Origin: Undibacterium parvum
GTDB lineage: Bacteria; Pseudomonadota; Gammaproteobacteria; Burkholderiales; Burkholderiaceae_D
Length of the DNA: 64,000 nt
Direction of reading: 5' to 3'
Assembly: GCF_003955735.1 (NCBI RefSeq)
Contig: NZ_CP034464.1
Coordinates: forward strand, 3,596,001-3,660,000
Made by a program: the position numbers and the translations under genes. The notes below the pieces were generated by a model. The model was not told the DNA's origin, searched no databases, and saw only the letters and a program-made list of their open reading frames with translations. This document shows, one piece after another, positions 1-9,378 of this stretch. How positions within the stretch are numbered: position 1 is the stretch's first letter; every line of letters starts with the position of its first letter.

Positions 1-68
1 ATGGATTCGCCGGCAAAGGCGGCTTCGAGGTTTTGGATGGTGACGGATGGGGTGGCTGTGTGACTCAT
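1..68 (-). CDS. Rubrerythrin-like protein, N-terminal fragment (cut by window edge)
   Basis: Only the first 22 codons are present; the gene runs off the left edge. The start is supported by an AGGAG ribosome binding site 6 bases before the ATG. The N-terminus contains NLEAAFAGES, which resembles the opening of the first ferritin-like helix of rubrerythrins, including the Glu expected to be an iron ligand. Rubrerythrins are non-haem di-iron peroxidases of the cytoplasm. The assignment rests on a very short match and the rest of the protein cannot be seen. Confidence 0.5.
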   Translation of the reverse strand, partial: MSHTATPSVTIQNLEAAFAGES

Positions 69-485
69 ATTGCTCTCCTGGTGGTGATCTTAAACTGGCT
101 AAATTAAAAGTGGCTTGCTTGCTGATTGGGTTCCATCTTAGGCTTCACTGCGTTATTTGTAAAAACAATTGATTTAATTTAATTGATAGTCGTTGACTAT
201 ATCAAGCCGGATGCTAGAGCGGAAACGCGATGCCCCTACACTGAAAAACACTCTTAGCTTATGCAAAAAAAAATATTAACTTCGTACAAATACGTATCTA
301 GTTGAAAGCTTCGGTCTGCTAGAATCACAGCCCAATACTCCGTTTTAGGACTTACGCAAAATTGTTCCAGCTAGGCGTACCGCCGATGACAGTACTTGAG
401 TACGGCAAGGCGGATACAAGGACGCTGGAGCGGTTTTGCGTAAGTCCCAAGTTTTTAGTAAGCTCACAAGAAGGAATCGACCAGC
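69..485. other. Intergenic region between divergent rubrerythrin-like gene and maeB
   Basis: This 417-base gap separates two divergently transcribed genes, so it should carry both promoters. The first half is AT-rich. The only clear structure is the long palindrome at 349-447. No confident promoter boxes were identified. Confidence 0.4.
349..447. repeat. REP-like ~100-bp palindrome upstream of maeB
   Basis: The arms GGACTTACGCAAAA and TTTTGCGTAAGTCC are perfect inverted repeats at the two ends. Inside them the pairing continues imperfectly (CCAGC with GCTGG, CGCC with GGCG) to a central GTACTTGAGTAC. The whole unit could fold as one long hairpin. It ends 38 bases before the maeB start codon, so it would lie in or near the maeB leader. 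No second copy was seen in this window. Confidence 0.7.
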
Positions 486-2798
486 ATGGATTCATCGTCA
501 GATCAAAAAGAACTTTTACGTCAACAGTTACGCCAGGCCGCGCTTGAGTATCACGAGTTTCCTACTCCGGGCAAAATTAGCGTCACTCCTACCAAACAAT
601 TGACGAATCAACGTGATCTGGCGCTTGCTTATTCCCCTGGTGTGGCCTCGCCTTGCGAAGAAATCGTCGCCGATCCAGCCAATGCCTTTAAGTACACCGC
701 GCGCGGCAATTTAGTCGGCGTCATCACCAATGGCACCGCGGTCTTGGGTCTGGGCAATATCGGCCCGCTCGCTTCTAAGCCTGTGATGGAAGGTAAGGGC
801 GTCTTGTTTAAAAAATTCGCCGGTATCGATGTCTTTGATATCGAGATTAATGAGCTAGATCCGGATAAACTGGTCAACATCATCGCCGCGCTGGAACCGA
901 CCTTCGGCGGTATCAATCTGGAAGACATCAAAGCACCTGAGTGTTTTTATATCGAGCGCCAATTGCGCGACAAGATGAAGATTCCCGTGTTTCATGATGA
1001 TCAGCATGGCACCGCGATCATCGTCGGTGCCGCGATTCTCAATGGCCTGAAGGTGGTCGGCAAAGACATCAATCACTGTAAATTAGTGGTCTCGGGTGCT
1101 GGCGCTGCGGCGCTGGCCTGTCTTGATCTGCTGGTCGATCTGGGCTTTCCTATCAAAAATATTTTTGTCACCGATCTGGCTGGCATGGTCTACACCGGCC
1201 GCGTCGAGTTGATGGATCCGGACAAGGCACGTTTTGCGCAAGACACCACGGCGCGTAGCTTAAAAGAGATTATCGACGGTGCCGATATTTTCCTCGGTCT
1301 GTCGGCTGGTGGCGTGTTAAAACCAGAGATGGTGGCGCGCATGGCAGCCCGGCCTTTGATCCTGGCGCTGGCTAATCCAACCCCAGAAATTTTGCCGGAA
1401 GAAGTCAAAGCGGTACGTGACGACGCCGTGATGGCTACTGGCCGTTCGGATTACCCGAATCAGGTGAATAACGTACTGTGCTTCCCTTACATCTTCCGTG
1501 GCGCCTTAGATTGTGGTGCCACCACCATCACGCGTGAGATGGAAATTGCAGTAGTGCGGGCGATTGCCGATCTGGCGCAAGCCGAGCAATCCGATATCGT
1601 CGCTTCTGCCTATGGCATTAGTAATCTGTCTTTCGGCCCTGAATACCTGATCCCTATGCCGTTTGATCCGCGTCTCTTGATCAAGATCGCACCAGCGGTA
1701 GCCAAGGCAGCCGAAGAATCCGGTGTGGCGGCGCGCCCGATCAAGGACATGCAAGCATATATCGATAAATTACAAACCTTCGTGTATCACAGCGGTACTT
1801 TCATGAAGCCGCTGTTCCAGATCGCTAAAAAAGCGCCGAATGAGCGCAAGCGCATCGTCTATGCCGAAGGCGAAGAAGAGCGCGTCTTGCGTGCGGTGCA
1901 GGTGATTGTCGATGAAAAGTTAGCTTGTCCTATCCTGGTAGGTCGTCCGCATATTTTAGAGCAGCGCATAGAGAAGTTCGGCCTGCGCCTGAAAGCTGGT
2001 GTCGACTTTGAGGTGATCAATCCTGAGTTCGATCCGCGCTATCGCGACTACTGGGAAACCTACCATAAGATGACTTGCCGCAAGGGTGTTTCTGAACCTT
2101 ACGCCAAGCTAGAGATGCGCCGTCGTCATACCCTGATCGGTTCCATGATGATCCATAAGGGCGATGCCGACGGTATGATTTGCGGCACTTTCGGTACTTC
2201 CGGCTTGCATCTCAATTACGTCAATCAAGTTTTGGGCAAGCGTGAAGGCGTGAATGTCTACGCCGCCATGAATGCGCTGGTTTTGCCGGACCGCCAGCTG
2301 GTGATCGTTGATACCCACATTAATGAAAACCCGAACGCCGAGCAAATCGCCGAGATCACCATTTTGGCGGCGGAAGAAATGCGTCGCTTTGGTTTGCAGC
2401 CAAAAGCGGCCTTGCTTTCGCATTCGAATTTTGGCTCTAGCAATAGCGAATCAGCCCAGAAAATGCGGGCAGCTTTAGCGATAGTTCAGCGCGATGCACC
2501 GGATCTGGAAATTGATGGCGAGATGCATGGTGACACCGCACTCGATACCGCTTTCCGCAAAAAAATGATGCCAGCTTCGACCTTGCATGGCGACGCTAAT
2601 TTGCTGGTGATGCCAAATATCGACGCCGCCAATATCGCCTATAACTTGCTGAAAACCACGGCCGGTAACGGCATCGCGATCGGCCCTATCTTGCTAGGTT
2701 GCGCCAAGCCCGTGCATATCCTGACGCCATCGGCCACAGTACGCCGCATCGTCAACATGACCGCCTTGTGCGTGGTGGATGTCTTGGCACAGCGTTGA
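486..2798 (+). CDS. maeB: NADP-dependent malic enzyme with C-terminal phosphotransacetylase domain
   Basis: This 770-residue protein matches the full two-domain MaeB architecture. The N-terminal malic domain (about residues 15-160) has YSPGVA and the [12 protein letters not shown] segment. The NAD(P)-binding domain (about 165-410) follows, with FHDDQHGTA and the glycine-rich SGAGAAA. A phosphate acetyl/butyryltransferase-like domain fills roughly 435-765. The enzyme oxidatively decarboxylates malate to pyruvate and CO2 in the cytoplasm, giving NADPH; in MaeB proteins the PTA-like domain is usually regulatory rather than catalytic. The ATG start follows AAGAAGGA with good spacing. A strong terminator follows at 2841-2878. 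It appears monocistronic. Confidence 0.95.
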   Translation: MDSSSDQKELLRQQLRQAALEYHEFPTPGKISVTPTKQLTNQRDLALAYSPGVASPCEEIVADPANAFKYTARGNLVGVITNGTAVLGLGNIGPLASKPVMEGKGVLFKKFAGIDVFDIEINELDPDKLVNIIAALEPTFGGINLEDIKAPECFYIERQLRDKMKIPVFHDDQHGTAIIVGAAILNGLKVVGKDINHCKLVVSGAGAAALACLDLLVDLGFPIKNIFVTDLAGMVYTGRVELMDPDKARFAQDTTARSLKEIIDGADIFLGLSAGGVLKPEMVARMAARPLILALANPTPEILPEEVKAVRDDAVMATGRSDYPNQVNNVLCFPYIFRGALDCGATTITREMEIAVVRAIADLAQAEQSDIVASAYGISNLSFGPEYLIPMPFDPRLLIKIAPAVAKAAEESGVAARPIKDMQAYIDKLQTFVYHSGTFMKPLFQIAKKAPNERKRIVYAEGEEERVLRAVQVIVDEKLACPILVGRPHILEQRIEKFGLRLKAGVDFEVINPEFDPRYRDYWETYHKMTCRKGVSEPYAKLEMRRRHTLIGSMMIHKGDADGMICGTFGTSGLHLNYVNQVLGKREGVNVYAAMNALVLPDRQLVIVDTHINENPNAEQIAEITILAAEEMRRFGLQPKAALLSHSNFGSSNSESAQKMRAALAIVQRDAPDLEIDGEMHGDTALDTAFRKKMMPASTLHGDANLLVMPNIDAANIAYNLLKTTAGNGIAIGPILLGCAKPVHILTPSATVRRIVNMTALCVVDVLAQR

Positions 2799-2840
2799 GC
2801 TGTTTGTAGAAGACAGGGCTGCAGCTAGTTGTAGCCAAAT

Positions 2841-2878
2841 AAAAATCCAGATGCTGGCAACAGCATCTGGATTTTTTT
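2841..2878 (+). terminator. Intrinsic terminator after maeB
   Basis: A perfect hairpin with arms AATCCAGATGCTG and CAGCATCTGGATT, loop GCAA, is followed by a run of seven T. An A-run precedes it, so it could also work for the opposite strand. It lies 43 bases past the maeB stop. Confidence 0.9.
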
Positions 2879-2905
2879 ATGGCCTGAGCATCACTATAAT
2901 TTCAG

Positions 2906-2987
2906 CATACTCCCCCAGAGTAAATTTAGACTGCGCAATAACTATGTGCGCAAACGCCCGTATTTGGTAAATTTTTAGGGGAGTATG
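2906..2987. repeat. 82-bp palindromic element, copy A
   Basis: Ends are CATACTCCCC and GGGGAGTATG, with a central GCGCAATAACTATGTGCGC palindrome. It has the same length and organisation as copies at 45595, 45814 and 48235, but the centre is inverted relative to them. It lies directly after the stop codon of the 5'-nucleotidase gene, in its 3' flank. Confidence 0.75.
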
Positions 2988-2992
2988 TGTTT

Positions 2993-3904
2993 TTACTGGC
3001 TGCGTTCTTGCTTGATCGGCACGCGTCCGGTCGGTACTACGCTGGCGGCTTTGATGCAGTGGCCGTGCTGGTCATCAAAAAACATATGCGGCTGAAACGC
3101 CGCCAGCACCGCTGATTTATTCACGCCGCCCATGAAGAAGGTTTCGTCGATGGCGATGTTCCAGGCGCGCAGCGTGCGGATCACGCGCTCGTGTGCCGGT
3201 GAAGAGCGCGCTGTGACTAAGGCAGTGCGTAGCGGAAAAGCGCGGCCATCCGGTGTCTTGAAATTATTTTGCAGGTAAGAGAGCGCCACCAATAAACGTG
3301 CGAAAGGCCCGGCCGGTAGCGGTTGCTTGGCATTGGCGCGCTCGTGGGCTTCAAATGCTTCTATCCCTTGTTCCTGGTAGATGCGCTCAGACTCATCCGA
3401 AAAAATCACTGCGTCGCCATCGAAGGCGATGCGGATTTGTTCCAGATCGGCGGCGTTCTCAGGTAATTGATACAGCAGGGCAGAGGCCACCCCAGAATTA
3501 ATCGCGGCCTGTACATCATCTTCATGCAAGGACAAAAACAGGCTGATGTTAAAGGCTTGCAGATACGGCGTCAGCGGCGCACCACCCGACAAGGCGGCGC
3601 GGCTGATGTCTAGGCCGTAGTGTTCTATCGAGTTGAAAATACGCAGAGAAGTCTCGGACGAGTTGCGCGACATGATCACCACTTCCACCAGTCTATGCCC
3701 GGGTGTGAGGCTATTGAGTTTGAGCAGAGCCTTCACCAGTGAGTAACCAGCACCAGGTTTAAGCACCGCATTTTCGTTCTCTAGCTGATGCTGGCGGTAG
3801 GCATCCAGCCCCTGATTTTGGAAGATTGCCTCTTCCGTTTCCAGATCAAACAGGGCGCGCGAAGAGATGCCGATGACGAGAAGATTGTCGAGAGAGAAGG
3901 CCAT
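2993..3904 (-). CDS. Cytosolic 5'-nucleotidase (PF06189-type)
   Basis: The 303-residue sequence resembles the 5'-nucleotidase family that includes animal NT5C1A/B, which dephosphorylates AMP or IMP to the nucleoside in the cytoplasm. Supporting features are LLVIGISSRALFDLE near the N-terminus, the acidic FDGDAVIFSDESE motif at residues 161-173 and FFMGGVNKSAVL near the C-terminus. There is no signal peptide. The gene stands alone: the next gene on the same strand begins beyond a 270-base gap, and the 82-bp element A abuts the stop codon. Substrate preference among nucleotides cannot be told from sequence. Confidence 0.85.
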   Translation of the reverse strand: MAFSLDNLLVIGISSRALFDLETEEAIFQNQGLDAYRQHQLENENAVLKPGAGYSLVKALLKLNSLTPGHRLVEVVIMSRNSSETSLRIFNSIEHYGLDISRAALSGGAPLTPYLQAFNISLFLSLHEDDVQAAINSGVASALLYQLPENAADLEQIRIAFDGDAVIFSDESERIYQEQGIEAFEAHERANAKQPLPAGPFARLLVALSYLQNNFKTPDGRAFPLRTALVTARSSPAHERVIRTLRAWNIAIDETFFMGGVNKSAVLAAFQPHMFFDDQHGHCIKAASVVPTGRVPIKQERSQ

Positions 3905-4003
3905 GATGAAAAGAGTAATCAGAATCCTCCAGTGTAAGGCAAAGCGCGTTTTCGTACTCGATTATCGCTTTGCTAATGCTAAGTTCAGCCCGCTATATAA
4001 AGC

Positions 4004-4158
4004 CCTTCTCCCGTTCGCGGGAGAAGGGTTGGGATGAGGGTAGTTCAAATTAAGCGCAATATTCGATTTTTCGTAGTGTTAAGCGTATCCGCTATTTGAA
4101 GGCAAGCGTTGCTCAATCACCCTCACCCCGGCCCTCTCCCGCCAGCGGGCGAGGGGGT
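4004..4158. repeat. Pair of G/C-rich hairpins of the CCCTTCTCCCG class
   Basis: Two related inverted repeats lie between the 5'-nucleotidase and the globin gene: CCCTTCTCCCG/CGGGAGAAGGG at 4004-4029, and CCCTCTCCCGC/GCGGGCGAGGG at about 4133-4157. Such hairpins are common dispersed intergenic repeats in proteobacterial genomes. The second lies just past the globin stop codon and might also act as a terminator on the minus strand, although it lacks a long T-run. Confidence 0.55.
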
Positions 4159-4171
4159 TTTCATCGCTGGC

Positions 4172-4624
4172 TTATTTACTGACAATAGGCCGCTGCATAG
4201 GCGCCAGTTTGGCGACCAGCTTATTCGACACTGACGAGGCAATATTATTTTTCTCCATAGCGATTTGCAAGTCTTCTGCCAGCGCGTTGAAGTGGGCGTT
4301 GCTAATGCCCATGCCGTCATGGGTGGTGTACATATCGCGGCCCTGATACTTGCAAGGGCCACCAGCCAATTCGCAGAACTGATCGGCCAGCAGGGCGGCA
4401 AATTGCGCTTTGTCTAGCTTAGAAAAAAATTGATTGATGCGTTGGTCGGCCAAAATCAGCGGGATAAAATCGGCGACGATTTTATCGATACCCGCTTTTT
4501 CGCCCAGCCCCAGATACAGGGTGTTTTCGCTAGTAGTTTGAGCCTGGGCGCTGACTGCGCTGCCAGCGATGAGCGCCAGGGCGCAGAGGAGTTGGCGAAT
4601 TGTCGTGTTAAAAAATGTGTGCAT
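4172..4624 (-). CDS. Exported group 1 truncated haemoglobin
   Basis: This is a 150-residue protein whose residues 1-28 form a signal peptide (hydrophobic core QLLCALALIAGS, cleavage after AQA), so the globin is predicted to be periplasmic, which is unusual. The remainder matches group I 2-on-2 globins: YLGLGEKAGIDKIV at helix A/B, LADQRINQFF, and THDGMGISNAHFNAL, where His102 fits the proximal haem ligand F8. Such globins bind O2 or NO. It lies 63 bases downstream of the DUF3034 gene and is probably co-transcribed with it from the ECF-like promoter near 5660-5689. Confidence 0.85.
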   Translation of the reverse strand: MHTFFNTTIRQLLCALALIAGSAVSAQAQTTSENTLYLGLGEKAGIDKIVADFIPLILADQRINQFFSKLDKAQFAALLADQFCELAGGPCKYQGRDMYTTHDGMGISNAHFNALAEDLQIAMEKNNIASSVSNKLVAKLAPMQRPIVSK

Positions 4625-4687
4625 GTTGTGCTCTCAGAATAGGGTGGGGGCGTAAGGGACTGTGGGACTGGGCAGGACTGCACTAAA

Positions 4688-5593
4688 TTAGAAGCCAGTC
4701 TGCAGCGATAAATACCAACCACGCTGCTTGGTTGGGTTAAAGATCGTGATGTCGCCCAGATTCACATAAGCGGCGGTGACCGAGAGATTTTTGGTCGGGA
4801 AATACGCCAAAAAGACGTCGTAATTATCCTTCTCGTTATCGACCCCTAGATTGCGTGGCTTCATACGGTATTCGGCACCGAGCACTAGTTTGCGGTTAAT
4901 CAGATAGGCAGCCGAGGCTTCTAGTAGCGGCTCGTATTTATCATTTTTATCGCCGCCAAAACCGAGCAGACCCATTTGATTCGCCTTGCTTAGGCGCACT
5001 GTGGCATTGAGTAACAGGCTCTGCGCCAGATACAGTTTGGTGGCCGAGACATAGTAATCAACCCCGTTCTCACTCTTCGCACCGAGTTGCTTGACGCTGG
5101 TCACGCCCAAGGCACCCAAGCCGCCGACCGCATCATCGCGCTTGATCAGTGCGCCGACCGCGATCTGCGGCAACCAGCCAGTCTGGTCATACACCGCCTC
5201 GCCAGCCACCCGTACTTTGACGCCTAAAATATCTTGCTTGAGCTTGAGACTATCCAAAGGCGCCAGACTGCCGCTGAACTCTTGCTTGGCTAAAGAAAAC
5301 TCGACCGTATCCATGATGCCGACTGCCACCCCGTAAGTCTTCAAAGTGTAGTCTTGGGTATTGATTTGGGTGTAATGGGCATTGCCACCATAACTGTCGC
5401 GACTGCCGTAGCCGGTAATCAAAGCCCAGGGCGTCAGGCCGCCACCACCCGCACCTTCAACCTGGCTGACGCCGCCGGTGGCGGTCAATTTACCCATGTC
5501 GGGCATAGCCGACACTTGCGCGCTGGCTATCTGGCATAGGGCGCTTAAGCCTGCCAGTAAAATAAATTGCGCACTTTTTTTGCTATTTTGCAT
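4688..5593 (-). CDS. DUF3034 family outer-membrane-like protein
   Basis: The 301-residue protein has a signal peptide (LAGLSALCQIASA) followed by GGVSQVEGAGGGGLTPWALI, characteristic of DUF3034 proteins. The rest alternates short amphipathic strands and ends in Phe (SLQTGF), as outer-membrane beta-barrels do. Its molecular role is unknown. The start at 5593 is preferred over 5611 because GGAG lies 8 bases before it while the earlier ATG has no ribosome binding site. An exported globin follows, so the two may work together. A promoter motif shared with the fasciclin gene lies about 70-100 bases upstream. Confidence 0.75.
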   Translation of the reverse strand: MQNSKKSAQFILLAGLSALCQIASAQVSAMPDMGKLTATGGVSQVEGAGGGGLTPWALITGYGSRDSYGGNAHYTQINTQDYTLKTYGVAVGIMDTVEFSLAKQEFSGSLAPLDSLKLKQDILGVKVRVAGEAVYDQTGWLPQIAVGALIKRDDAVGGLGALGVTSVKQLGAKSENGVDYYVSATKLYLAQSLLLNATVRLSKANQMGLLGFGGDKNDKYEPLLEASAAYLINRKLVLGAEYRMKPRNLGVDNEKDNYDVFLAYFPTKNLSVTAAYVNLGDITIFNPTKQRGWYLSLQTGF

Positions 5594-5659
5594 GCTTTGC
5601 TCCGTCTTCATGATGTGTTGTTATCGGGGGATCTAGACAAAAAATTGTCTGCTCAGAGT

Positions 5660-5689
5660 GATATACGCAGGACAGCTAAAAACGGATTC
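5660..5689 (-). promoter_or_regulatory. Putative ECF sigma promoter of the DUF3034-globin unit
   Basis: Read on the minus strand: GAATCC (-35-like), 16 bases, then CGTATATC (-10-like). The same two boxes with the same 16-base spacing occur upstream of the fasciclin gene at 13674-13703, next to an ECF sigma/anti-sigma pair. The spacers differ, so the conservation is specific to the boxes. Confidence 0.65.
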
Positions 5690-6290
5690 AAATTTCTTAA
5701 AATAAATTGAAAATAGTTTTTAAAGAGAAAATCGCAGCAAACTTATTCAGACTTTTATTCAGACTTTTACTAAGACTATTACTAAGACTTACAGAGGGCA
5801 GGCGTGCTATTGGGGGGCATGGCGATTGCGAAAAAACCCATGCTGCTTATTTATAGCAGATATTTTTGTATAAGCTAGTCAGAAACTAGTGATCAGTTAA
5901 TCATAAGCTGGCTGTTAGCCACTGATACCAGCGCAGCCGAAGCGCTCGGCCGAAGCCGCTAAACCGCAAAAAGTAGGGTGCCAATAGCCACAGGCGTATT
6001 GCACCGCTTGCGATTGCACGGCCGCTAAAGGCGATTCGCTAGGCGTAGTCGCAGGCATGGCGTGGTCGCGTAGGGTGTTTTTTTGTTTTGTGGTTGCTGA
6101 TAAATGTTCAGCCTCTGTCATGCCAGACTTGATCTGGCATCCAGAATTGGGTTCCATGCCTGCCAATTTTGGATGCGCGTCTTCGAGGCGGTGTTTTTGT
6201 TTGCTGTTGCCTAGTCTTGTTTTTACTTCTGTCGTCGTTGTGCGATTGCTGGCCGGTGGTAGACCGGCAACTACATACCTTTTTTGCTTC
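5690..6290. other. Intergenic region with degenerate repeats left of the first IS
   Basis: No gene is supported here. At about 5748-5793 short units of the form ATTCAGACTTTT/ACTAAGACTT repeat in tandem. From about 5895 the sequence carries fragments resembling the dispersed repeats of the region, and from 6213 it is the left arm of palindromic block I. That arm is interrupted at 6290 by the IS insertion. Confidence 0.55.
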
Positions 6291-6360
6291 CCCTCCATGT
6301 CAGGATAGATGTCGCCTCACTTAATATGATAAAAAGATGGAGGGCGGAAGTCAGGGTAAG

Positions 6361-6849
6361 ATGAAACGTATTCGATATACAGCAGAACAAAGGGAATGGG
6401 CGGTTCAACAAATGATGCCCCCGTTAAACCGAGCAGTGGTGGAATTAGCAAAGGCCACGGGAATTACTACAGTGACGCTACGTGTTTGGCAGAACGTGGC
6501 GCGTGAGGAAGGAAGAATTGTGCCTGGAGATGGTAAACAAAGTGATCGCTGGTCCAGCACGGACAAATTTCGCATCGTGCTAGAGGCTGCAGCACTAAGT
6601 GAAGTAGAGCTATCGGTGTATTGCAGAACCAAAGGCGTCTATCCAGAACAAGTGACGCAATGGCGTTTAGCCTGCGAGCAGGCCAATGGACAATTGGTGC
6701 AGACTAAACCAGATGCCTCACAGACAAAACGCATTGGCGAACTGGAACGCGCCTTAAAAAAGAAAGATGCTGAGTTGGCAGAGTCGGCGGCGCTGCTTGT
6801 TTTAAGAAAAAAAGCCGAGGCGATCTGGGGGAAGGAAAAGGACGAATGA
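6361..6849 (+). CDS. IS3-family transposase OrfA (helix-turn-helix subunit)
   Basis: The 162-residue product contains two helix-turn-helix-like segments (about residues 6-45 and 60-110, the latter with EVELSVYCRTKGVYPEQVTQWR) and a C-terminal coiled coil with leucine heptads, as in IS3 OrfA proteins that bind the element ends. ATG 6361 is chosen because it gives the usual MKRIRYTAEQ opening; ATG 6337 is in frame and also possible. The stop overlaps the orfB start (ATGA). An A7 run at 6807-6813, in the register A-AAA-AAA, is positioned for -1 frameshifting into orfB. Confidence 0.85.
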   Translation: MKRIRYTAEQREWAVQQMMPPLNRAVVELAKATGITTVTLRVWQNVAREEGRIVPGDGKQSDRWSSTDKFRIVLEAAALSEVELSVYCRTKGVYPEQVTQWRLACEQANGQLVQTKPDASQTKRIGELERALKKKDAELAESAALLVLRKKAEAIWGKEKDE

Positions 6850-7898
6850 TCAAAGCCCCAGATCGCCTTGAAGCCCTGACATTGATTAATGAAGCGGTTG
6901 CCGCTGGCGCGCGCCAAGACCTTGCTTGCGACATGCTGGGGTTGAGTGTGCGCACCCTACAGCGGTGGCGGCATTCACCACAAGATCGGCGGCCTGATAC
7001 CATGCATCAGTGTCCTGCAAATAAGCTCAATCAAGCAGAACGTGAGGCATTGTTGGCAGCAGCTAACTGCGCCGAATACGCCAGCATGACGCCGCATCAG
7101 ATTGTTCCCAAGTTGGCCGACAAAGGAATTTATCTGGCATCGGAATCGACATTTTACCGCGTCATGAAAGCAGCTAATCAAGGACAGCGAAGGGGGCGAA
7201 GTAAGAGCCCGCAGAAACGGCCATTGACAACGCATCAAGCAGATGGACCTAACCAAGTGTGGTGCTGGGATATCACCTGGCTACCAAGCACGGTCAAGGG
7301 CAGATTCTTTTATTGGTACATGATGAAAGACATCTACAGCCGTAAGCTGGTGGTCAATGAAGTGCATGAAAACGAATCGTCAGAACATGCCAGTCACTTG
7401 TTGTGGCGCGGTTGTTTGCGTGAACAAATAGCCGGCAAACCACTGGTGCTGCATTCCGACAATGGCACGGCTATGAAAGGGGCGAACATGCTCTCCGCCA
7501 TGTACGATCTTGGTGTGGTTCCGTCTTTTAGCCGACCACGTGTCAGCAACGATAACGCCTACGCCGAAGCATTATTTCGTACTGCGAAGTATTGCCCGCA
7601 GTGGCCAGAACGGCCATTCGACACCTTGGAAGAAGCGCGTCTCTGGGTACATGAATTCGTCAAATGGTATAACGAAGAACATTGCCATAGCGGCTTGAAA
7701 TACGTCACTCCAGATCAGCGCCATCGTGGGCAAGCAAGTGTGTTACTTCAGCAGCGTGCACAGGTCTATCAACTAGCCCGTAAAAAAAATCCTCGACGCT
7801 GGTCTGGAGAAACGAGAGATTGGACATTAGGCAGTACTGTCTACTTGAATCCTGAACGAGCTCAGATGCAAGAGAAAGATTATATGAAAGCAGCTTAA
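6846..7898 (+). CDS. IS3-family transposase OrfB (DDE integrase)
   Basis: The 350-residue protein has an N-terminal helix-turn-helix (RQDLACDMLGLSVRTLQRW) followed by an rve integrase core. The catalytic triad is visible as WDITWL (Asp), HSDNG (Asp) and NAYAEALFRT (Glu). The N-terminal ATG overlaps the orfA stop by four bases, and the frame is open upstream to the A7 slippery run at 6807, so an OrfAB fusion by -1 frameshift is possible. The reading frame is undamaged, so the element may be active. Confidence 0.92.
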   Translation: MIKAPDRLEALTLINEAVAAGARQDLACDMLGLSVRTLQRWRHSPQDRRPDTMHQCPANKLNQAEREALLAAANCAEYASMTPHQIVPKLADKGIYLASESTFYRVMKAANQGQRRGRSKSPQKRPLTTHQADGPNQVWCWDITWLPSTVKGRFFYWYMMKDIYSRKLVVNEVHENESSEHASHLLWRGCLREQIAGKPLVLHSDNGTAMKGANMLSAMYDLGVVPSFSRPRVSNDNAYAEALFRTAKYCPQWPERPFDTLEEARLWVHEFVKWYNEEHCHSGLKYVTPDQRHRGQASVLLQQRAQVYQLARKKNPRRWSGETRDWTLGSTVYLNPERAQMQEKDYMKAA

Positions 7899-8011
7899 TT
7901 TTAAACATTAAAGCGACAACTAGCTTGACACACACCGCTTCGCCAAAAAAGGTATGCCAAAAAAGGCGACGCAAAGTGAACTGACCCCATAAAGTTGGAC
8001 AGGGAAATTGC

Positions 8012-8871
8012 TTATGCCATAGAGACTTGAGTTCGGTATTGGACTGGACTCAAGCCGTTTAGTTTCAACTTAATACGATCGTGATTATAGTACTGAATGT
8101 AATCTACCAAACCATCCTGAAGTTCCTCTACAGTCGTAAATTTATTTAAATGAAAATACTCTGTTTTTAGCACCGCGAAGAAACTCTCCATCGCTGCGTT
8201 ATCTAAACAATTTCCCTTTCGCGACATGCTTTGCTCCACCTGATTTTGTTCAAGCAGGCGTTGGTAGGCGGGCATGCGATATTGCCAGCCCTGATCCGAA
8301 TGGAGTATCAATTTATCTTTAACTTTCAGCCTAGCCAATGCCTTCTTGAGCATCTTGCTGACCATCTCAAAGACAGGTCGCTTTGACGTCTCAAAGGCAA
8401 TAATTTCTCCGTTATACAAATCCATCACCGGTGAGAGATATAGTTTTTCTCCGGCTACCTTGAACTCAGTGACGTCCGTTACCCATTTTTGATTTGCCTC
8501 CTGTGCATCGAATTGGCGCTGCAAAATATTCGGTGCAGCACGTCCCACATCGCCCTTGTAGGAGCGGTATTTTTTGATTCTGACCAGTGACTTTAAGCCC
8601 AATTCCTGCATCAGCCGCTGTATGGTTTTGTGATTCACAGACGTGCCCAATTGCTGAAGTGCCGCAGTGATGCGGCGATAGCCATAACGTCCCTAGTGGC
8701 GCTCGTAAAGCGTGCGGATACTCTGCTTTAAATCCGCATACTTATCGTCCACCAGCCGCGCTTTCTGCTGATAATAAAATGTGCTGCGTGCCAGACCTGC
8801 CAACGTGAGCAGGCCTGCGATGGGGTATTGTTGCCTTAGCTCTTGCACTATTTGCGCTTTTTGATCGATGC
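8012..8871 (-). pseudogene. IS150-like transposase OrfB, interrupted by an in-frame TAG
   Basis: The C-terminal 212 residues form an open frame containing the rve core with catalytic WVTDVTEF, HSDQGWQY and NAAMESFFAVLKTE. Upstream, the same frame continues back to about 8871 and encodes the typical N-terminus (QQYPIAGLLTLAGLARSTFYYQ), but codon 8693-8695 is TAG within YERH-stop-GRYGYRRIT. IS150 relatives normally have a sense codon here, so this is a nonsense mutation. The upstream end would be joined to OrfA by -1 frameshifting around ATCAAAAAGCG. Confidence 0.88.
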
Positions 8872-9378
8872 TGTTTGCGCTTGTTGCTGAACTAAGGCTT
8901 TCAACTTTTTTAGGTAGGCGTTCTCCATGCGCAGGTACTTTACCTCGGCCAGTAAATCTTCATGGGTTCGCTGGTCTTCTACGTCAATGGATGCGGGTGG
9001 TTTTTTAGTAGCGTCCGTTGTCATGATCTTGGGTGGTGCAGATTTGCGTGGAGTAAGGGCCTCAATGCCGCCGCTATCATAATGCTGTTCCCAGATGCGA
9101 AGACGACCTGGACCACGAATATCGAACAAGAGCTCCGTTTGAGTGTAAGAGAGCTGATGCTTCCACATGTGTTGCAAGACAGAGAGCTTAAACTGCGCGT
9201 CGTAATGACTGTACTTTTTATCTAGACCGTCTGCGCCACGCAAACGATACATGGCAACCCATCTGGCCAACACTGAATGTGCCAGATCGTAGCATTTTGC
9301 GACATCTTTTAAACCAGCCGCCCCCGTTAAATAGTGTTCAACAACGGATACTTTGAATTGCTTTGTGTACTTACTCAT
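8848..9378 (-). CDS. IS150-like transposase OrfA
   Basis: The 176-residue protein begins MSKYTKQFKVSVVEHYL, the usual opening of IS150-group OrfA, with helix-turn-helix segments LKDVAKCYDLAHSVLARWV and a second copy around residues 65-100, then a leucine-rich coiled coil (LLAEVKYLRMENAYLKKL). ATG 9378 has GGGG 7-8 bases upstream; the earlier in-frame TTG is not needed. The partner orfB is disrupted, so this copy alone should not transpose unless complemented. Confidence 0.88.
   Translation of the reverse strand: MSKYTKQFKVSVVEHYLTGAAGLKDVAKCYDLAHSVLARWVAMYRLRGADGLDKKYSHYDAQFKLSVLQHMWKHQLSYTQTELLFDIRGPGRLRIWEQHYDSGGIEALTPRKSAPPKIMTTDATKKPPASIDVEDQRTHEDLLAEVKYLRMENAYLKKLKALVQQQAQTASIKKRK

Larger units (their letters stand above)
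6291..7936 (+). mobile_element. IS3-family insertion sequence, apparently intact, with 5-bp target duplication
   Basis: The element carries overlapping orfA and orfB with a DDE integrase domain. Inverted repeats related as TGTCAGGATAGATGTCGC (6298-6315) and the complement of GCGACAACTAGCTTGACA (7913-7930) lie just inside the ends. GCTTC occurs immediately on both sides (6286-6290 and 7937-7941). Joining the flanks restores the sequence found uninterrupted in block II (CCTTTTTTGCTTCGCCAAAA), which supports both the boundaries and the target duplication. The outermost 6-7 bases do not match each other well, so the exact tips are uncertain. Confidence 0.8.
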
